Assembly (NCBI GenBank): GCA_934513205.1
Contig: CAKSWU010000005.1
Coordinates: 62,001-126,000 of the forward strand
Origin: an uncultured Faecalibacterium sp.
GTDB lineage: Bacteria > Bacillota > Clostridia > Oscillospirales > Ruminococcaceae
Reading direction: 5' to 3'
Length of the DNA stretch: 64,000 bases
Below the pieces are notes generated by a model. It was given only the letters and a program-made list of their open reading frames with translations. It ran no database searches and had not been told where the DNA came from. Each line of letters opens with the position of its first letter. Within the stretch, counting starts at the first letter, position 1. Positions 49,310-57,134 of this stretch are shown piece after piece. Both the position numbers and the translations under genes were made by a program.

Positions 49310-50431
49310 ATGGAACCAAAAACGAAACAATATCTGCTTGTGACCGTTGCAGGGGTCACGCTTTTTGTTGCGCTGCTGCGGCTTTCTGCTGTTCTGGCCT
49401 TTGCCGCAAAGCTGGTGGATCTGGTACTGCCCATTCTGGCAGGCGGCATTCTGGCGCTTTTTATCAATGTGCCCTTGACCGGGCTGGAAAAGCGGCTGAA
49501 GCGCCTGTTTTCCAAAGCCAAAAAGCAGCCATCGGATAAAGTCATCCATCTTTTCAGCTTTTTCATCACCCTGCTGGGTGCTGTGCTGGTTCTGGTGCTG
49601 GCGCTGACTTTGCTGATCCCGGAGCTGATACGATCCTTTCACAGCCTTTATGTGCAGGTCGAGGCCAATATTCCCCGCTGGACCGCCTATCTCAGCGCGC
49701 AGGACACCGACATGGGCTGGCTGATGAACTGGCTGGAGGGCATCAACTGGGAGCAGCTGCTGCACAAGGTCACCGCAAGCATCGACACCGTGCTGGTCAA
49801 TGCGGTGGGGGCTGTATCTGCCACGGTGAACATCGTGGTGACCGCCTCCTTTGCGCTGATCATCTCCATCTATGTGTCCCTTGGAACGCAGAGCCTCTGC
49901 CACCACGCCCGCACACTGGTATGCGCCTATCTGAAGCCTGACCATGCCGCCGGGCTGCTGAAGTTCTGCCGACTGTTCCGGCAGTCCTTCGCAAACTTTC
50001 TGACCGGGCAGTGCAGCGAGGCAGTGATCCTTGGCGTGCTGATGACCCTTGCATTTTCCGTTTTCAAGATCCCCTACGGCAATCTGGTGGGGGTGCTCAC
50101 CGCCATCTGCGCCATCATCCCCTATGTGGGCGCACTGATCTCCTGCGTGGTCAGCGTGTTTCTGGTGCTTCTGGTAGACCCTGTGCTGGCCGTGCGCTGC
50201 CTCATTGTTTACCTTGCTGTGCAGTTTATTGAAAACCAGTTCATCTATCCCCGTGTGGTGGGAAAATCCGTGGGCCTTTCTCCGCTGTACACCCTTGTTG
50301 CTGCCATGATCGGCGGAAAGCTCTTTGGCATCATCGGCATCATCTTTTTTATCCCCCTGACGGCGGTGGTCATCGAGCTTGTGAAAGAGGATGCCCTCCG
50401 GCGCCTGCACGCAAAAGAGACCCTGCAGTAA
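49310..50431 (+). CDS. AI-2E-family transporter-like membrane protein
   Basis: 373 residues with about seven helices and the family layout: two N-terminal helices (LVDLVLPILAGGILALFINV), a soluble middle (FHSLYVQVEANIPRW), and the conserved C-terminal GVLTAICAIIPYVGALISC, then FIENQFIYPRVVGKSVGLSP. The family includes the E. coli AI-2 exporter TqsA, but most members move other things such as sodium. The ATG at 49310 follows AAAGG. Confidence 0.93.
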   Translation: MEPKTKQYLLVTVAGVTLFVALLRLSAVLAFAAKLVDLVLPILAGGILALFINVPLTGLEKRLKRLFSKAKKQPSDKVIHLFSFFITLLGAVLVLVLALTLLIPELIRSFHSLYVQVEANIPRWTAYLSAQDTDMGWLMNWLEGINWEQLLHKVTASIDTVLVNAVGAVSATVNIVVTASFALIISIYVSLGTQSLCHHARTLVCAYLKPDHAAGLLKFCRLFRQSFANFLTGQCSEAVILGVLMTLAFSVFKIPYGNLVGVLTAICAIIPYVGALISCVVSVFLVLLVDPVLAVRCLIVYLAVQFIENQFIYPRVVGKSVGLSPLYTLVAAMIGGKLFGIIGIIFFIPLTAVVIELVKEDALRRLHAKETLQ

Positions 50432-50484
50432 AACAGTGACCCCGGAGAGTGTGACCCTGAAAACTCTCCGGGGCCGCTGTTTTT
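50431..50484 (+). terminator. terminator of the AI-2E-family gene
   Basis: ACAGTGACCCCGGAGAGT / ACTCTCCGGGGCCGCTGT (50433-50450 with 50463-50480, two G-U pairs) followed by TTTTA. The stop codon touches it. Confidence 0.92.
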
Positions 50485-50532
50485 ATCGGTCACTTTTTTA
50501 ACCGCCTTCGGTTTGTGTTCACCCGGCAGCCA

Positions 50533-51567
50533 TCAGCATTCCACTGCCACCTTGATCACGCCGTCCCGCTTGTGTTCAAAGAGGTCGTAGCCCTCTTCGA
50601 TGCGGCACAAGGGATAGGTGTGGGTGATGAGCGGTTCGGTATCGATCCTGCCTTCTGCGATGAGACGCAGCGTTTCTTCACAGTCGCAGCCGTCCACGCC
50701 GCCTGTCTTGAAGGTGAGATTTTTGCCATACATCTCCGGCAGCGGCAGAGTCTGCGCCTTATCGTACAGCGCTACCACGGTCACAATGGCGTTGGGTCTT
50801 GCGCACTCCCACGCCAGCCGGAAGGTGGTGTCCGCCCCTGCCACTTCCAGCACCACATCTGCCCCGCCGTGGTCGCTGTTGGCGCGCACAAAGGCGGCGC
50901 AGTCCTCCGGCTGCACGGTGAGCACCTGCGGGTAGTGCTGACGGATGAACTGCAGGCGGCTTTCGTCCTTTTCGCACACGATGATGCGCTTGGGGCTGTG
51001 CAGCATGACGCACAGCAGGGTGCAGATGCCGGTAGGCCCTGCGCCGAGGATCAGCACGGTGTCCTCCGGGGTGATCTCCGAGATGCGCGCTGCCCAGAAA
51101 CCAGTGGCAAGGACATCGCCCACCAGCAGCGCCTGCCGGTCTGTGACTGTGTCCGGGATCTTGTTCAGTCCCTGATCCGCAAAAGGCACCCGGACATACT
51201 CTGCCTGCCCGCCGTCGATGCGGCAGCCCAGTGCCCAGCCGCCGTTTTGGTCGGTGCAGTTGTTCACAAAGCCCTTTTTGCAGAAGAAGCACTCTCCGCA
51301 AAAGGTCTCCACGTTCACGGTCACACGGTCGCCGGGCTTGACATGGGTCACTGCGCTGCCCACTTCTTCCACAACGCCCACCATCTCGTGCCCCACCGTG
51401 ATGCCGGGCACCGCCCGGGGCACGCTGCCGTGCTTGATGTGCAGGTCGCTGGAGCAGATGCTGGCAAGTGTCACCTTTACAATGGCGTCCCGCTCGTGCT
51501 GCAGCACCGGCTTTGGTTTTTCCGTCAGAGCAAATTTCCCCTTCGAGACATAGGTATAGGTCAGCAT
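50533..51567 (-). CDS. zinc-dependent medium-chain alcohol dehydrogenase
   Basis: 344 residues. Catalytic zinc ligands lie in ASICSSDLHIKHG and VGHEMVGVVEEVG; the structural zinc cysteines are CGECFFCKKGFVNNC. The cofactor loop is VLILGAGPTGICTL. Members oxidise alcohols or polyols such as butanediol; the substrate is not clear. The ATG at 51567 follows GGAGG at 8 nt; the in-frame ATG at 51582 overlaps that site. Monocistronic. Confidence 0.93.
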   Translation of the reverse strand: MLTYTYVSKGKFALTEKPKPVLQHERDAIVKVTLASICSSDLHIKHGSVPRAVPGITVGHEMVGVVEEVGSAVTHVKPGDRVTVNVETFCGECFFCKKGFVNNCTDQNGGWALGCRIDGGQAEYVRVPFADQGLNKIPDTVTDRQALLVGDVLATGFWAARISEITPEDTVLILGAGPTGICTLLCVMLHSPKRIIVCEKDESRLQFIRQHYPQVLTVQPEDCAAFVRANSDHGGADVVLEVAGADTTFRLAWECARPNAIVTVVALYDKAQTLPLPEMYGKNLTFKTGGVDGCDCEETLRLIAEGRIDTEPLITHTYPLCRIEEGYDLFEHKRDGVIKVAVEC

Positions 51568-51642
51568 GCTTTTTTCCTCCATGCGCTTTGATTTTCTGGA
51601 CTGAGTATACCACGCAGCCCTGGCAAAGAGCAAGCCGCAAAA

Positions 51643-51682
51643 GGCCGGGGCTGCTGCACCAGAAGAGACGTGCAGCAGCCCC
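51643..51682 (-). terminator. hairpin in the gap upstream of the dehydrogenase
   Basis: The 309 bp between the dehydrogenase start (51567) and hsp20 (51877) hold no gene but two hairpins. This one is GGGGCTGCTGCAC / GTGCAGCAGCCCC (51647-51659 with 51670-51682), followed by GGCCTTTT on the minus strand. It may back up the hsp20 terminator. Confidence 0.55.
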
Positions 51683-51798
51683 GCATTCTGCCGGATGGTC
51701 GGTGTTTGGAATTCATCAGGGGTACTTTTGTATCTATATGATAGCAGTTCTCATTTATTCTTTCTATGCCTCCGTCACAAAACAGAGTCTGCGCACAC

Positions 51799-51839
51799 AA
51801 AAAATGCCCCCGGAGGGCCTTGCGGCTCTCCGGGGGCAT
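51799..51839 (-). terminator. terminator of hsp20
   Basis: ATGCCCCCGGAG / CTCCGGGGGCAT (51828-51839 with 51804-51815), followed by TTTTTTGTG on the minus strand. Confidence 0.93.
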
Positions 51840-51876
51840 CTTATGTGCGTTGTGCCTTGGCGCACACGGTCGGCAT

Positions 51877-52341
51877 TTACTCAATTTCGATCAGATTCGG
51901 GTTCTCAGGCAAAGCCTTCGTCTGCTGAGGAGCGGGCAGCTGGATGTGCAGGACACCATCCTCGAACTTTGCGTGGATGTCCTCCTTCCTCACTTCGCCC
52001 ACATAGAAGCTGCGGGCGCAGCTGCCGGAGAAGGTCTCGCGCCGCACATAGCGGCCCTTGTTGTCCTTTTCATCATTAGAGTGGCTGCGCACTGCCTGAA
52101 TGGTCAGGTAGCCATCGTTCAGATCCATCTGAACGTCCTCCTTCTTGCAGCCCGGCAGATCAACAGCTACTTCGTAGCCGTTGTCCGTCTGTTTGACATC
52201 GGTCTTCATCATGTTTGCACCGCGCTTACCAAAGGTATCACGAGCCTCACGGTTCATCATACGTTCCAGTGCAGCGTCATTCCAGAACGGATCGAAGAAA
52301 TCATCGAACAGGTTTTCATGGAAAACAGTCGGCATAAGCAT
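51877..52341 (-). CDS. Hsp20/alpha-crystallin small heat shock protein
   Basis: 154-residue holdase chaperone that binds unfolded proteins as large oligomers. N-terminal region FHENLFDDFFDPFWND; alpha-crystallin domain from MMKTDVKQTDNGYEVAVDLP, with YLTIQAVRS, FSGSCARSFYVGEV and the end motif FEDGVLHIQLP. The C-terminal tail NPNLIEIE has the I-x-I anchor. GGAGG lies 8 nt before the ATG at 52341. Promoter overlaps a CIRCE operator, so HrcA should repress it. Confidence 0.96.
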   Translation of the reverse strand: MLMPTVFHENLFDDFFDPFWNDAALERMMNREARDTFGKRGANMMKTDVKQTDNGYEVAVDLPGCKKEDVQMDLNDGYLTIQAVRSHSNDEKDNKGRYVRRETFSGSCARSFYVGEVRKEDIHAKFEDGVLHIQLPAPQQTKALPENPNLIEIE

Positions 52342-52460
52342 AAATCATTCCTCCAATCCCGGCGTTCGGGTCGGGGCAAAAAATCTGAAGCGTCCACTCG
52401 GAAAGGCTTTCCGGGGTGCCTTGCGGCTCTCCTTTTGCCCTTCCTCCTGAGCACGCCCCT

Positions 52461-52503
52461 GTTATAGCACCGAAAATTAGCAATGTCAAGCGTAGAGTGC
52501 TAA
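52461..52503 (-). promoter_or_regulatory. hsp20 promoter with CIRCE operator
   Basis: TTGACA (52484-52489 complement), 17 bp, TATAAC (52461-52466 complement). The HrcA site CIRCE (consensus TTAGCACTC-9-GAGTGCTAA) is present at 52477-52503 with one arm perfect (TTAGCACTC) and the other CATTGCTAA, six of nine. It covers the -35. Confidence 0.88.
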
Positions 52504-52574
52504 AATTCATAAAAGAATAATACTTTTATCACAGCTTATGCGATTTTCGATAAAATAAAGCGCAGCAACGTATT

Positions 52575-52934
52575 TTAGCTCCGTTCAAAGCTCAAGTAGC
52601 GCGTGCCCTGAAAGCTCAGCTTTCCGGTGTCGCCCTCGACAAGCATTCCGTAATCCGAACCATCTACTTCCAGTTCCATGCGGTCACCGCTTTCTACCTG
52701 AAAGGTGGCATAATAGGTCGTGAACGTATGCGACATCGTATTGTCCGTATGATGGCGGGAAACGTTCATCCGTTTGGCCACCACAGTAGCCGGAACGGTA
52801 AGGCGCGGGGAGGCATTATTTTTGCCCCACGTGCGCAGGTTGCCAACCATGGTAAATAAAATCATACCCAGCACCACCAGAAATACCAGCGGGAACAGGA
52901 TGCTGAACAGCGCGTCAAATCCACTATAAAACAT
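52575..52934 (-). CDS. DUF2500 membrane protein
   Basis: 119 residues. One N-terminal helix (LFSILFPLVFLVVLGMILFT) is followed by an exposed beta domain with VPATVVAKRMNVSRHH and TTYYATFQVESGDRMELEV, then GMLVEGDTGKLSFQGTRYLS, as in DUF2500. Function unknown. It starts one base after the DUF6054 gene stop, so the two are co-transcribed. No terminator was found after it. Confidence 0.88.
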   Translation of the reverse strand: MFYSGFDALFSILFPLVFLVVLGMILFTMVGNLRTWGKNNASPRLTVPATVVAKRMNVSRHHTDNTMSHTFTTYYATFQVESGDRMELEVDGSDYGMLVEGDTGKLSFQGTRYLSFERS

Positions 52935-52935
52935 A

Positions 52936-53283
52936 TTAGCCCTCCAAAATTTCTTCCAGCAGCTGCTTTACGTCCTCCAGAAAGGCGTCCTCGCCAAGGG
53001 TATTCACCTTAAAGAACACCGCCTGACTGCCGCCCGCTGCAATGGCCGACAGCCGGATGGGCCCATCCCCGTTCTGGAACAGAGTCAGCGTCAGGCTGAG
53101 GCGGTTGCCGCCCACCATGCTGTACCGCTCAAACACCCGCACGCTGCACCGGGCGCTGCCGTCCTTGAAGTCGCTGCCGGCTTCCAGCTCTGCCGACCAG
53201 CTGCTGTCCGGGATGGCGTGTTCCAGCTTGCGGAGCAGGGTGTCAAAGTTCTGGTTGCGGATGGTCTTTTCAAAAATCGCCAT
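52936..53283 (-). CDS. DUF6054-type protein
   Basis: 115-residue soluble protein: MAIFEKTIRNQNFDTLLRKL, then SARCSVRVFERYSMVGGNRL, and the family-like end GGSQAVFFKVNTLGEDAFL. Function unknown. AGGAGG lies upstream of the ATG. First gene of a two-gene unit with the DUF2500 protein. Confidence 0.8.
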   Translation of the reverse strand: MAIFEKTIRNQNFDTLLRKLEHAIPDSSWSAELEAGSDFKDGSARCSVRVFERYSMVGGNRLSLTLTLFQNGDGPIRLSAIAAGGSQAVFFKVNTLGEDAFLEDVKQLLEEILEG

Positions 53284-53359
53284 AGCTGCCTCCTTTTGCT
53301 AAATGCAGTCCCTTTACCCGGAATACGGATGAGTGCGCAAAGAAATTGCGTTGTTTCCC

Positions 53360-53893
53360 TCATTCCCCAAGGATCTGTCGGATCTGCGAAAGATCTCTGG
53401 CAAAAAAGATCCCCTGCTGCCGTTCCTTTGAAGACAGACCCATCTCGATCATGCGGTGCAGAAGTTCCTTCAGCGGATCGTAGTAGCCGTTCAGGTTATA
53501 AAGGATGCAGGGCGCGTCCAGCTGCTTCAGGGACACCTTTGACATGATCTCGGTGATTTCCTCCAGTGTGCCCGTCCCGCCGGGGAAGGCAATAAACGCG
53601 TCCCCCAGCTCGATCATGGTTTTCTTGCGCTCGGACATATCCTCTGTCTCGATCAGCTTTGTCAACCCATTGTGTTGCAGCTCACTTTCCAGAAAGATCC
53701 GCGGTTCCACGCCGGTCACCGTTCCGCCCGCCGCCAGAACACTGTCCGCGATCGCCCCCATCAGACCGGACCGGGAGCCGCCATAGACAAGCCCATGCCC
53801 GCTTGCGCCGATCCAGCTGCCAAGCTCCTGAACCGCCTTGCGCAGGGCCGGGTCGCTGCCCTCGCTTGCGCCAAGATAAACGGTGATATTCAT
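53360..53893 (-). CDS. LOG-family (TIGR00730) Rossmann-fold protein
   Basis: 177 residues. LOG proteins cleave ribose-phosphate from nucleotide monophosphates (cytokinin-activating type in plants). The hallmark PGGTGTLEEI is present as FPGGTGTLEEITEIMS, and the start VYLGASEGSDP with GLVYGGSRSGLMG is typical. The start overlaps the YjbR stop as ATGA. Last gene of the DUF523-YjbR-LOG unit. Confidence 0.92.
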   Translation of the reverse strand: MNITVYLGASEGSDPALRKAVQELGSWIGASGHGLVYGGSRSGLMGAIADSVLAAGGTVTGVEPRIFLESELQHNGLTKLIETEDMSERKKTMIELGDAFIAFPGGTGTLEEITEIMSKVSLKQLDAPCILYNLNGYYDPLKELLHRMIEMGLSSKERQQGIFFARDLSQIRQILGE

Positions 53894-54318
53894 ACAGGCT
53901 CCCCCTTTTTCGTTTTCTTGCTCCTCTTCACACAGTCGGCCGGTCGAGGCTTTTTCCGCAGCTTCGGCGCGGTTGCCGCATAACTCATTTCCAGCAGCAT
54001 CCGGATCGTATCATCTTGTGCGCTGCCGTCCAGCGCTGCCGTGATCCAGTTGTCCTTGTTCATGTGATAGGCCGGGTAAAAGCCCGGCTCCATCCGCAGC
54101 GAACCGATCAGGAGAGGGTCACATTTCAGATTCACGATGTTCACCGGCTGCTGCCCGGGCAGCCCCAGCCTGCTTTGGGGTATGGTGGTGACCAGTGCGA
54201 ACCACTTGCGGTTGCCCGGGTGGCGGAATACCGCCGATTCCGGGGTGTCCATCCACGGATAGTCCGGCTCCACGCTGCAGGTGTCAAAAATCAGCTGTTC
54301 CAGTTCTTTTCGGTCCAT
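53890..54318 (-). CDS. MmcQ/YjbR-family protein
   Basis: 142 residues of the YjbR fold (CyaY-like): MDRKELEQLIFDTCSVEPDY, FRHPGNRKWFALV, then PGFYPAYHMNKDNWITAALD. Possible DNA-binding protein; function unknown. The tail is basic (KLRKKPRPADCVKRSKKTKK). The ATG at 54318 lies inside the 3' end of the DUF523 gene, 35 bp overlap, and has GAGGAGGG upstream. Confidence 0.9.
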   Translation of the reverse strand: MDRKELEQLIFDTCSVEPDYPWMDTPESAVFRHPGNRKWFALVTTIPQSRLGLPGQQPVNIVNLKCDPLLIGSLRMEPGFYPAYHMNKDNWITAALDGSAQDDTIRMLLEMSYAATAPKLRKKPRPADCVKRSKKTKKGEPV

Positions 54319-54769
54319 TGACGCGTCCCTCCTCCCGGGGCGGTTCTTTTTCCGCCAGCTCTCCGGCGTCCAGCATCGGGATGCCCGCCTCTGCCAGCAG
54401 CCCGGCAAAGACGCCCTGCCCGGGGATCTTCCGCCCGGAAAAACTTCCGTCGTAGATCTCCTTCACCCCGCAGCTGGGGCTTCGGGACTGCAGCACGGCA
54501 AGCTCCACCCCGTTTTCCTTTGCAATGGCAAGCGCCTTTTCCGCCCCTGCCCGGAACTGCCGGTCCACGCAGGCCCCCTCTTTGTTTGTAACGATGCCGT
54601 TGACGATTTCCGCCGGACACCGGGGCGTGGGCAGCCCGCCCAGCACCTCCGGACACACCGGGACCACCTGCTGTCCCTGCACAAAGTCCCGGACCGCCCT
54701 GCTGTAATTGTTGCCGCCGCTGTATTTGCAGTTTTCGCCCAGCAGGCAGGCACTGACCAGAATTTTCAC
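54284..54769 (-). CDS. DUF523 protein
   Basis: 161 residues: VKILVSACLLGENCKYSGGN, VVPVCPEVLGGLPTPRCPAE and the motif SRSPSCG. Conserved cysteines in these three blocks suggest metal or thiol chemistry; function unknown. The start is GTG at 54769, 9 nt after AAGGGAG; a GTG at 54790 lies upstream of that site. First gene of the unit. Confidence 0.9.
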   Translation of the reverse strand: MKILVSACLLGENCKYSGGNNYSRAVRDFVQGQQVVPVCPEVLGGLPTPRCPAEIVNGIVTNKEGACVDRQFRAGAEKALAIAKENGVELAVLQSRSPSCGVKEIYDGSFSGRKIPGQGVFAGLLAEAGIPMLDAGELAEKEPPREEGRVNGPKRTGTADF

Positions 54770-54892
54770 CGTGATCTTCTCCCTTTGCACCGTGCGTTTT
54801 TCTTATTCTATCATGGTCTGCCGCCGCAGAAAAGACATCTGCCGCAAAAAGATCGCAGGCAGTTCCCGATTTCGGAGCTTTTTTGCGCATTT

Positions 54893-54930
54893 TTTACAAA
54901 GTTATACAAAAATTTTACACTTTCATTACA
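54893..54930 (+). promoter_or_regulatory. PhoP-type box of four direct repeats
   Basis: TTTACA (54893), TATACA (54903), TTTACA (54914) and ATTACA (54925): four copies of a TTnACA-like hexamer at 10-11 bp steps on one strand. This is the form of the Bacillus Pho box bound by PhoP under phosphate starvation. It ends 16 bp before the -35 of a 5'-nucleotidase gene, a classic Pho target. Binding is inferred. Confidence 0.65.
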
Positions 54931-54946
54931 AATTGCCGTTCAATAC

Positions 54947-54975
54947 TTGCAAATCTGCAACATTGTCAGTATACT
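54947..54975 (+). promoter_or_regulatory. promoter of the 5'-nucleotidase gene
   Basis: TTGCAA (54947-54952), 17 bp, TATACT (54970-54975), 60 bp before the start codon. Confidence 0.85.
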
Positions 54976-55034
54976 GAGGACAGATATGCCCCGGATGTTT
55001 TTCAACGCATCAAATGAAGAAAAGAGGTATTTCC

Positions 55035-56885
55035 ATGAGAAAACTGCTCCGCAAGCTGGCCTCCGGCGTTCTGGCAGCTGCACTGGCAGTCAGCCTTGTC
55101 CCGGCTGCTGCGTTTGCTGCACCCGCAAAGGAGACCCACATCACCATCCTTGGCACCTCGGATATGCATGCAAACCCCTGGGGTTTCAGCTACGAGGACG
55201 ACAAAGAGACAAACAACAACGGCATGGCCCGTCTGTACACCTACATCCAGCAGGTGCGGGCGGAAGAGAAAAACGTGGTGCTGCTGGATGCCGGCGATGA
55301 CATTCAGGGCACCATTATGACCGATGACATCTACAACAAAAAGCCGGATTCTCCGCATCCCATCATCACTGCCATGAACATCATGGGCTACGATGCCATG
55401 ACGCTGGGCAACCATGAGTTCAACTGGGGTGTTCCCACCCTGAAAAAGATCATCGCACAGGCCAATTTCCCGGTGCTGGCTGCCAACATCAAGGACGCCG
55501 ACGGCAATTTCGTCACCGGCGCAGGCTGGACCATTCTGGACCGGGACGGCGTGAAGATCGCGGTCATCGGTGTGGACACCCCCGATGTGCCCATCTGGGA
55601 CGGCGGCAAGGAGGGCATTGAGGAATGCACCTACGAGGCCGCCAGCACTGCCGTAAAGCAGGCCATCAAGGCCATCGGCAAGCAGGCAGACATCATCGTG
55701 GTCTCTGCCCACATGGGCCTGTACGCAGAATTTGACGAGGAGCACGGCTCCGACTCTGCCCAGAAGATTCTGGACGACAACCCGGAAGTGGACGTGCTGC
55801 AGGTGGCACACCTGCACACAGTGGTCAAGCAGAAGCAGGGCAACGTGGTCATCGGCGGCGTCCGCAGCAGCGGCCGCGATATCGCCCGGTTTGACCTGAC
55901 GCTGGATTCCAATAAGAAGATCATCGCCTCCTCTGTGGACATTGTGGACATGACCGGTGTCACCCCCAGCGAGGAGCTGCGCTCCAACCCTGTCATCGCC
56001 GAGGCGCATCAGGCCACCCGTAACTTCGTCACCGGTACCGGCTCTGACGGCGAGAAGGGTGCTGCTCTGGGCACCACCACCGCAAAGTTCCAGCCCAAGA
56101 ACGAGATCGCCGGTCTGCCCGAGGGCAAGCTGCGCGATACTGCCGTCATGGATCTGATCAACAAGGTGCAGCTGGAAGCCTCCGGTGCAGATGTTTCTGC
56201 CGCCGCGCTGTTCAAGGACACCAGCGACCTGCCCAAGGGCGAGATCAACTATGGCAACATCTTCAATATCTACAAGTTCGACAACACCCTGTACCGCGTT
56301 CCCGTGACCGGTGCAGAGCTGAAGGCCTACATGGAATGGTCTGCCGAGTGCTACAACCAGTGGGTGCCCGGCGACATCAACATCTCCTTTGACCCCGAGT
56401 ACCCCGGCTACCTGTACGACATGTTTGCCGGCGTGGACTACGAGATTGACCTGAGCCAGCCCAAGGGTCAGCGCATCAAGAACGTGATGTTCCACGGCGA
56501 GCCGCTGCGGGACGACCAGACTTTGACCCTTGCCGTCAACAACTACCGCTACTCTTCCGCACTGAAGGGACAGGGCCTTGTCGCCAGCAAGAAAGAGTGG
56601 GAGTCCTCCAACTCCATCCGCGATATGATCGTGGCCTACTTTGCCGAACACTCTCCCGTGGTGCCCGAGGTGGACAACAACTGGAAGATCGTGGGCGTGG
56701 ACCTGCAGGAGACAAACCCCGACCGCGCCACTCTGATCGCGCTGGTCAACAAGGGCAAGCTCGACACGCCTTACAGCAAGAGCCTGAACCTGAACGATCC
56801 CGCCGTGCAGGAGATCCTGAACGACAAGAGCAACAGCGCTTTGCGCAACTGGAACCGCTTCAAGATGCTCTTTGTTGCAAAGTGA
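55035..56885 (+). CDS. secreted 5'-nucleotidase / 2',3'-cyclic phosphodiesterase
   Basis: 616 residues. Sec signal peptide MRKLLRKLASGVLAAALAVS, cleaved near AAAFAAPAK. The calcineurin-type domain has GTSDMHANPWG, LDAGDDIQG, TLGNHEFNWG, SAHMG and VAHLHTVV (usually GHTH). The C-terminal nucleotidase domain has GEINYGNIFNIYKFDNTLYR and LAVNNYRYS. It would release phosphate and nucleosides from extracellular nucleotides. No wall anchor is seen, so it is probably secreted. GAGGT precedes ATG 55035. The Pho box upstream agrees with phosphate scavenging. Confidence 0.93.
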   Translation: MRKLLRKLASGVLAAALAVSLVPAAAFAAPAKETHITILGTSDMHANPWGFSYEDDKETNNNGMARLYTYIQQVRAEEKNVVLLDAGDDIQGTIMTDDIYNKKPDSPHPIITAMNIMGYDAMTLGNHEFNWGVPTLKKIIAQANFPVLAANIKDADGNFVTGAGWTILDRDGVKIAVIGVDTPDVPIWDGGKEGIEECTYEAASTAVKQAIKAIGKQADIIVVSAHMGLYAEFDEEHGSDSAQKILDDNPEVDVLQVAHLHTVVKQKQGNVVIGGVRSSGRDIARFDLTLDSNKKIIASSVDIVDMTGVTPSEELRSNPVIAEAHQATRNFVTGTGSDGEKGAALGTTTAKFQPKNEIAGLPEGKLRDTAVMDLINKVQLEASGADVSAAALFKDTSDLPKGEINYGNIFNIYKFDNTLYRVPVTGAELKAYMEWSAECYNQWVPGDINISFDPEYPGYLYDMFAGVDYEIDLSQPKGQRIKNVMFHGEPLRDDQTLTLAVNNYRYSSALKGQGLVASKKEWESSNSIRDMIVAYFAEHSPVVPEVDNNWKIVGVDLQETNPDRATLIALVNKGKLDTPYSKSLNLNDPAVQEILNDKSNSALRNWNRFKMLFVAK

Positions 56886-56928
56886 TCCGCTGCCGTTTCA
56901 AAAGCTGTCACTCTGTAAAATGAACTAC

Positions 56929-56977
56929 ACCCCGCTTTCCGAAACAGGATACTGTTTGGAGAGCGGGGTGCTTTTGT
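56929..56977 (+). terminator. terminator of the 5'-nucleotidase gene
   Basis: CACCCCGCTTTCCGAAACAG / CTGTTTGGAGAGCGGGGTG (56929-56948 with 56953-56971), then CTTTTG. The remaining 160 bp before 57135 hold nothing I can support. Confidence 0.9.
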
Positions 56978-57134
56978 ATGCCAACAATACCGCCATAGCA
57001 GGACCTTCATGGTGCAGGCGGCCAAAAACATGGTGCGAGAATGGATGCGCCTTCGTGAAGCCGCAAGACCGTTTGGAGTCCGTGCGCATCCGGATATCGC
57101 CCGGCGGGCGTCCGTCTGCTTTGCGGGCGCAGCC

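Noticed and set aside
52342..52455. RNA thermometer in the hsp20 leader
   Set aside because: I found no stretch complementary to GGAGGAATG in the leader; CIRCE control is sufficient.
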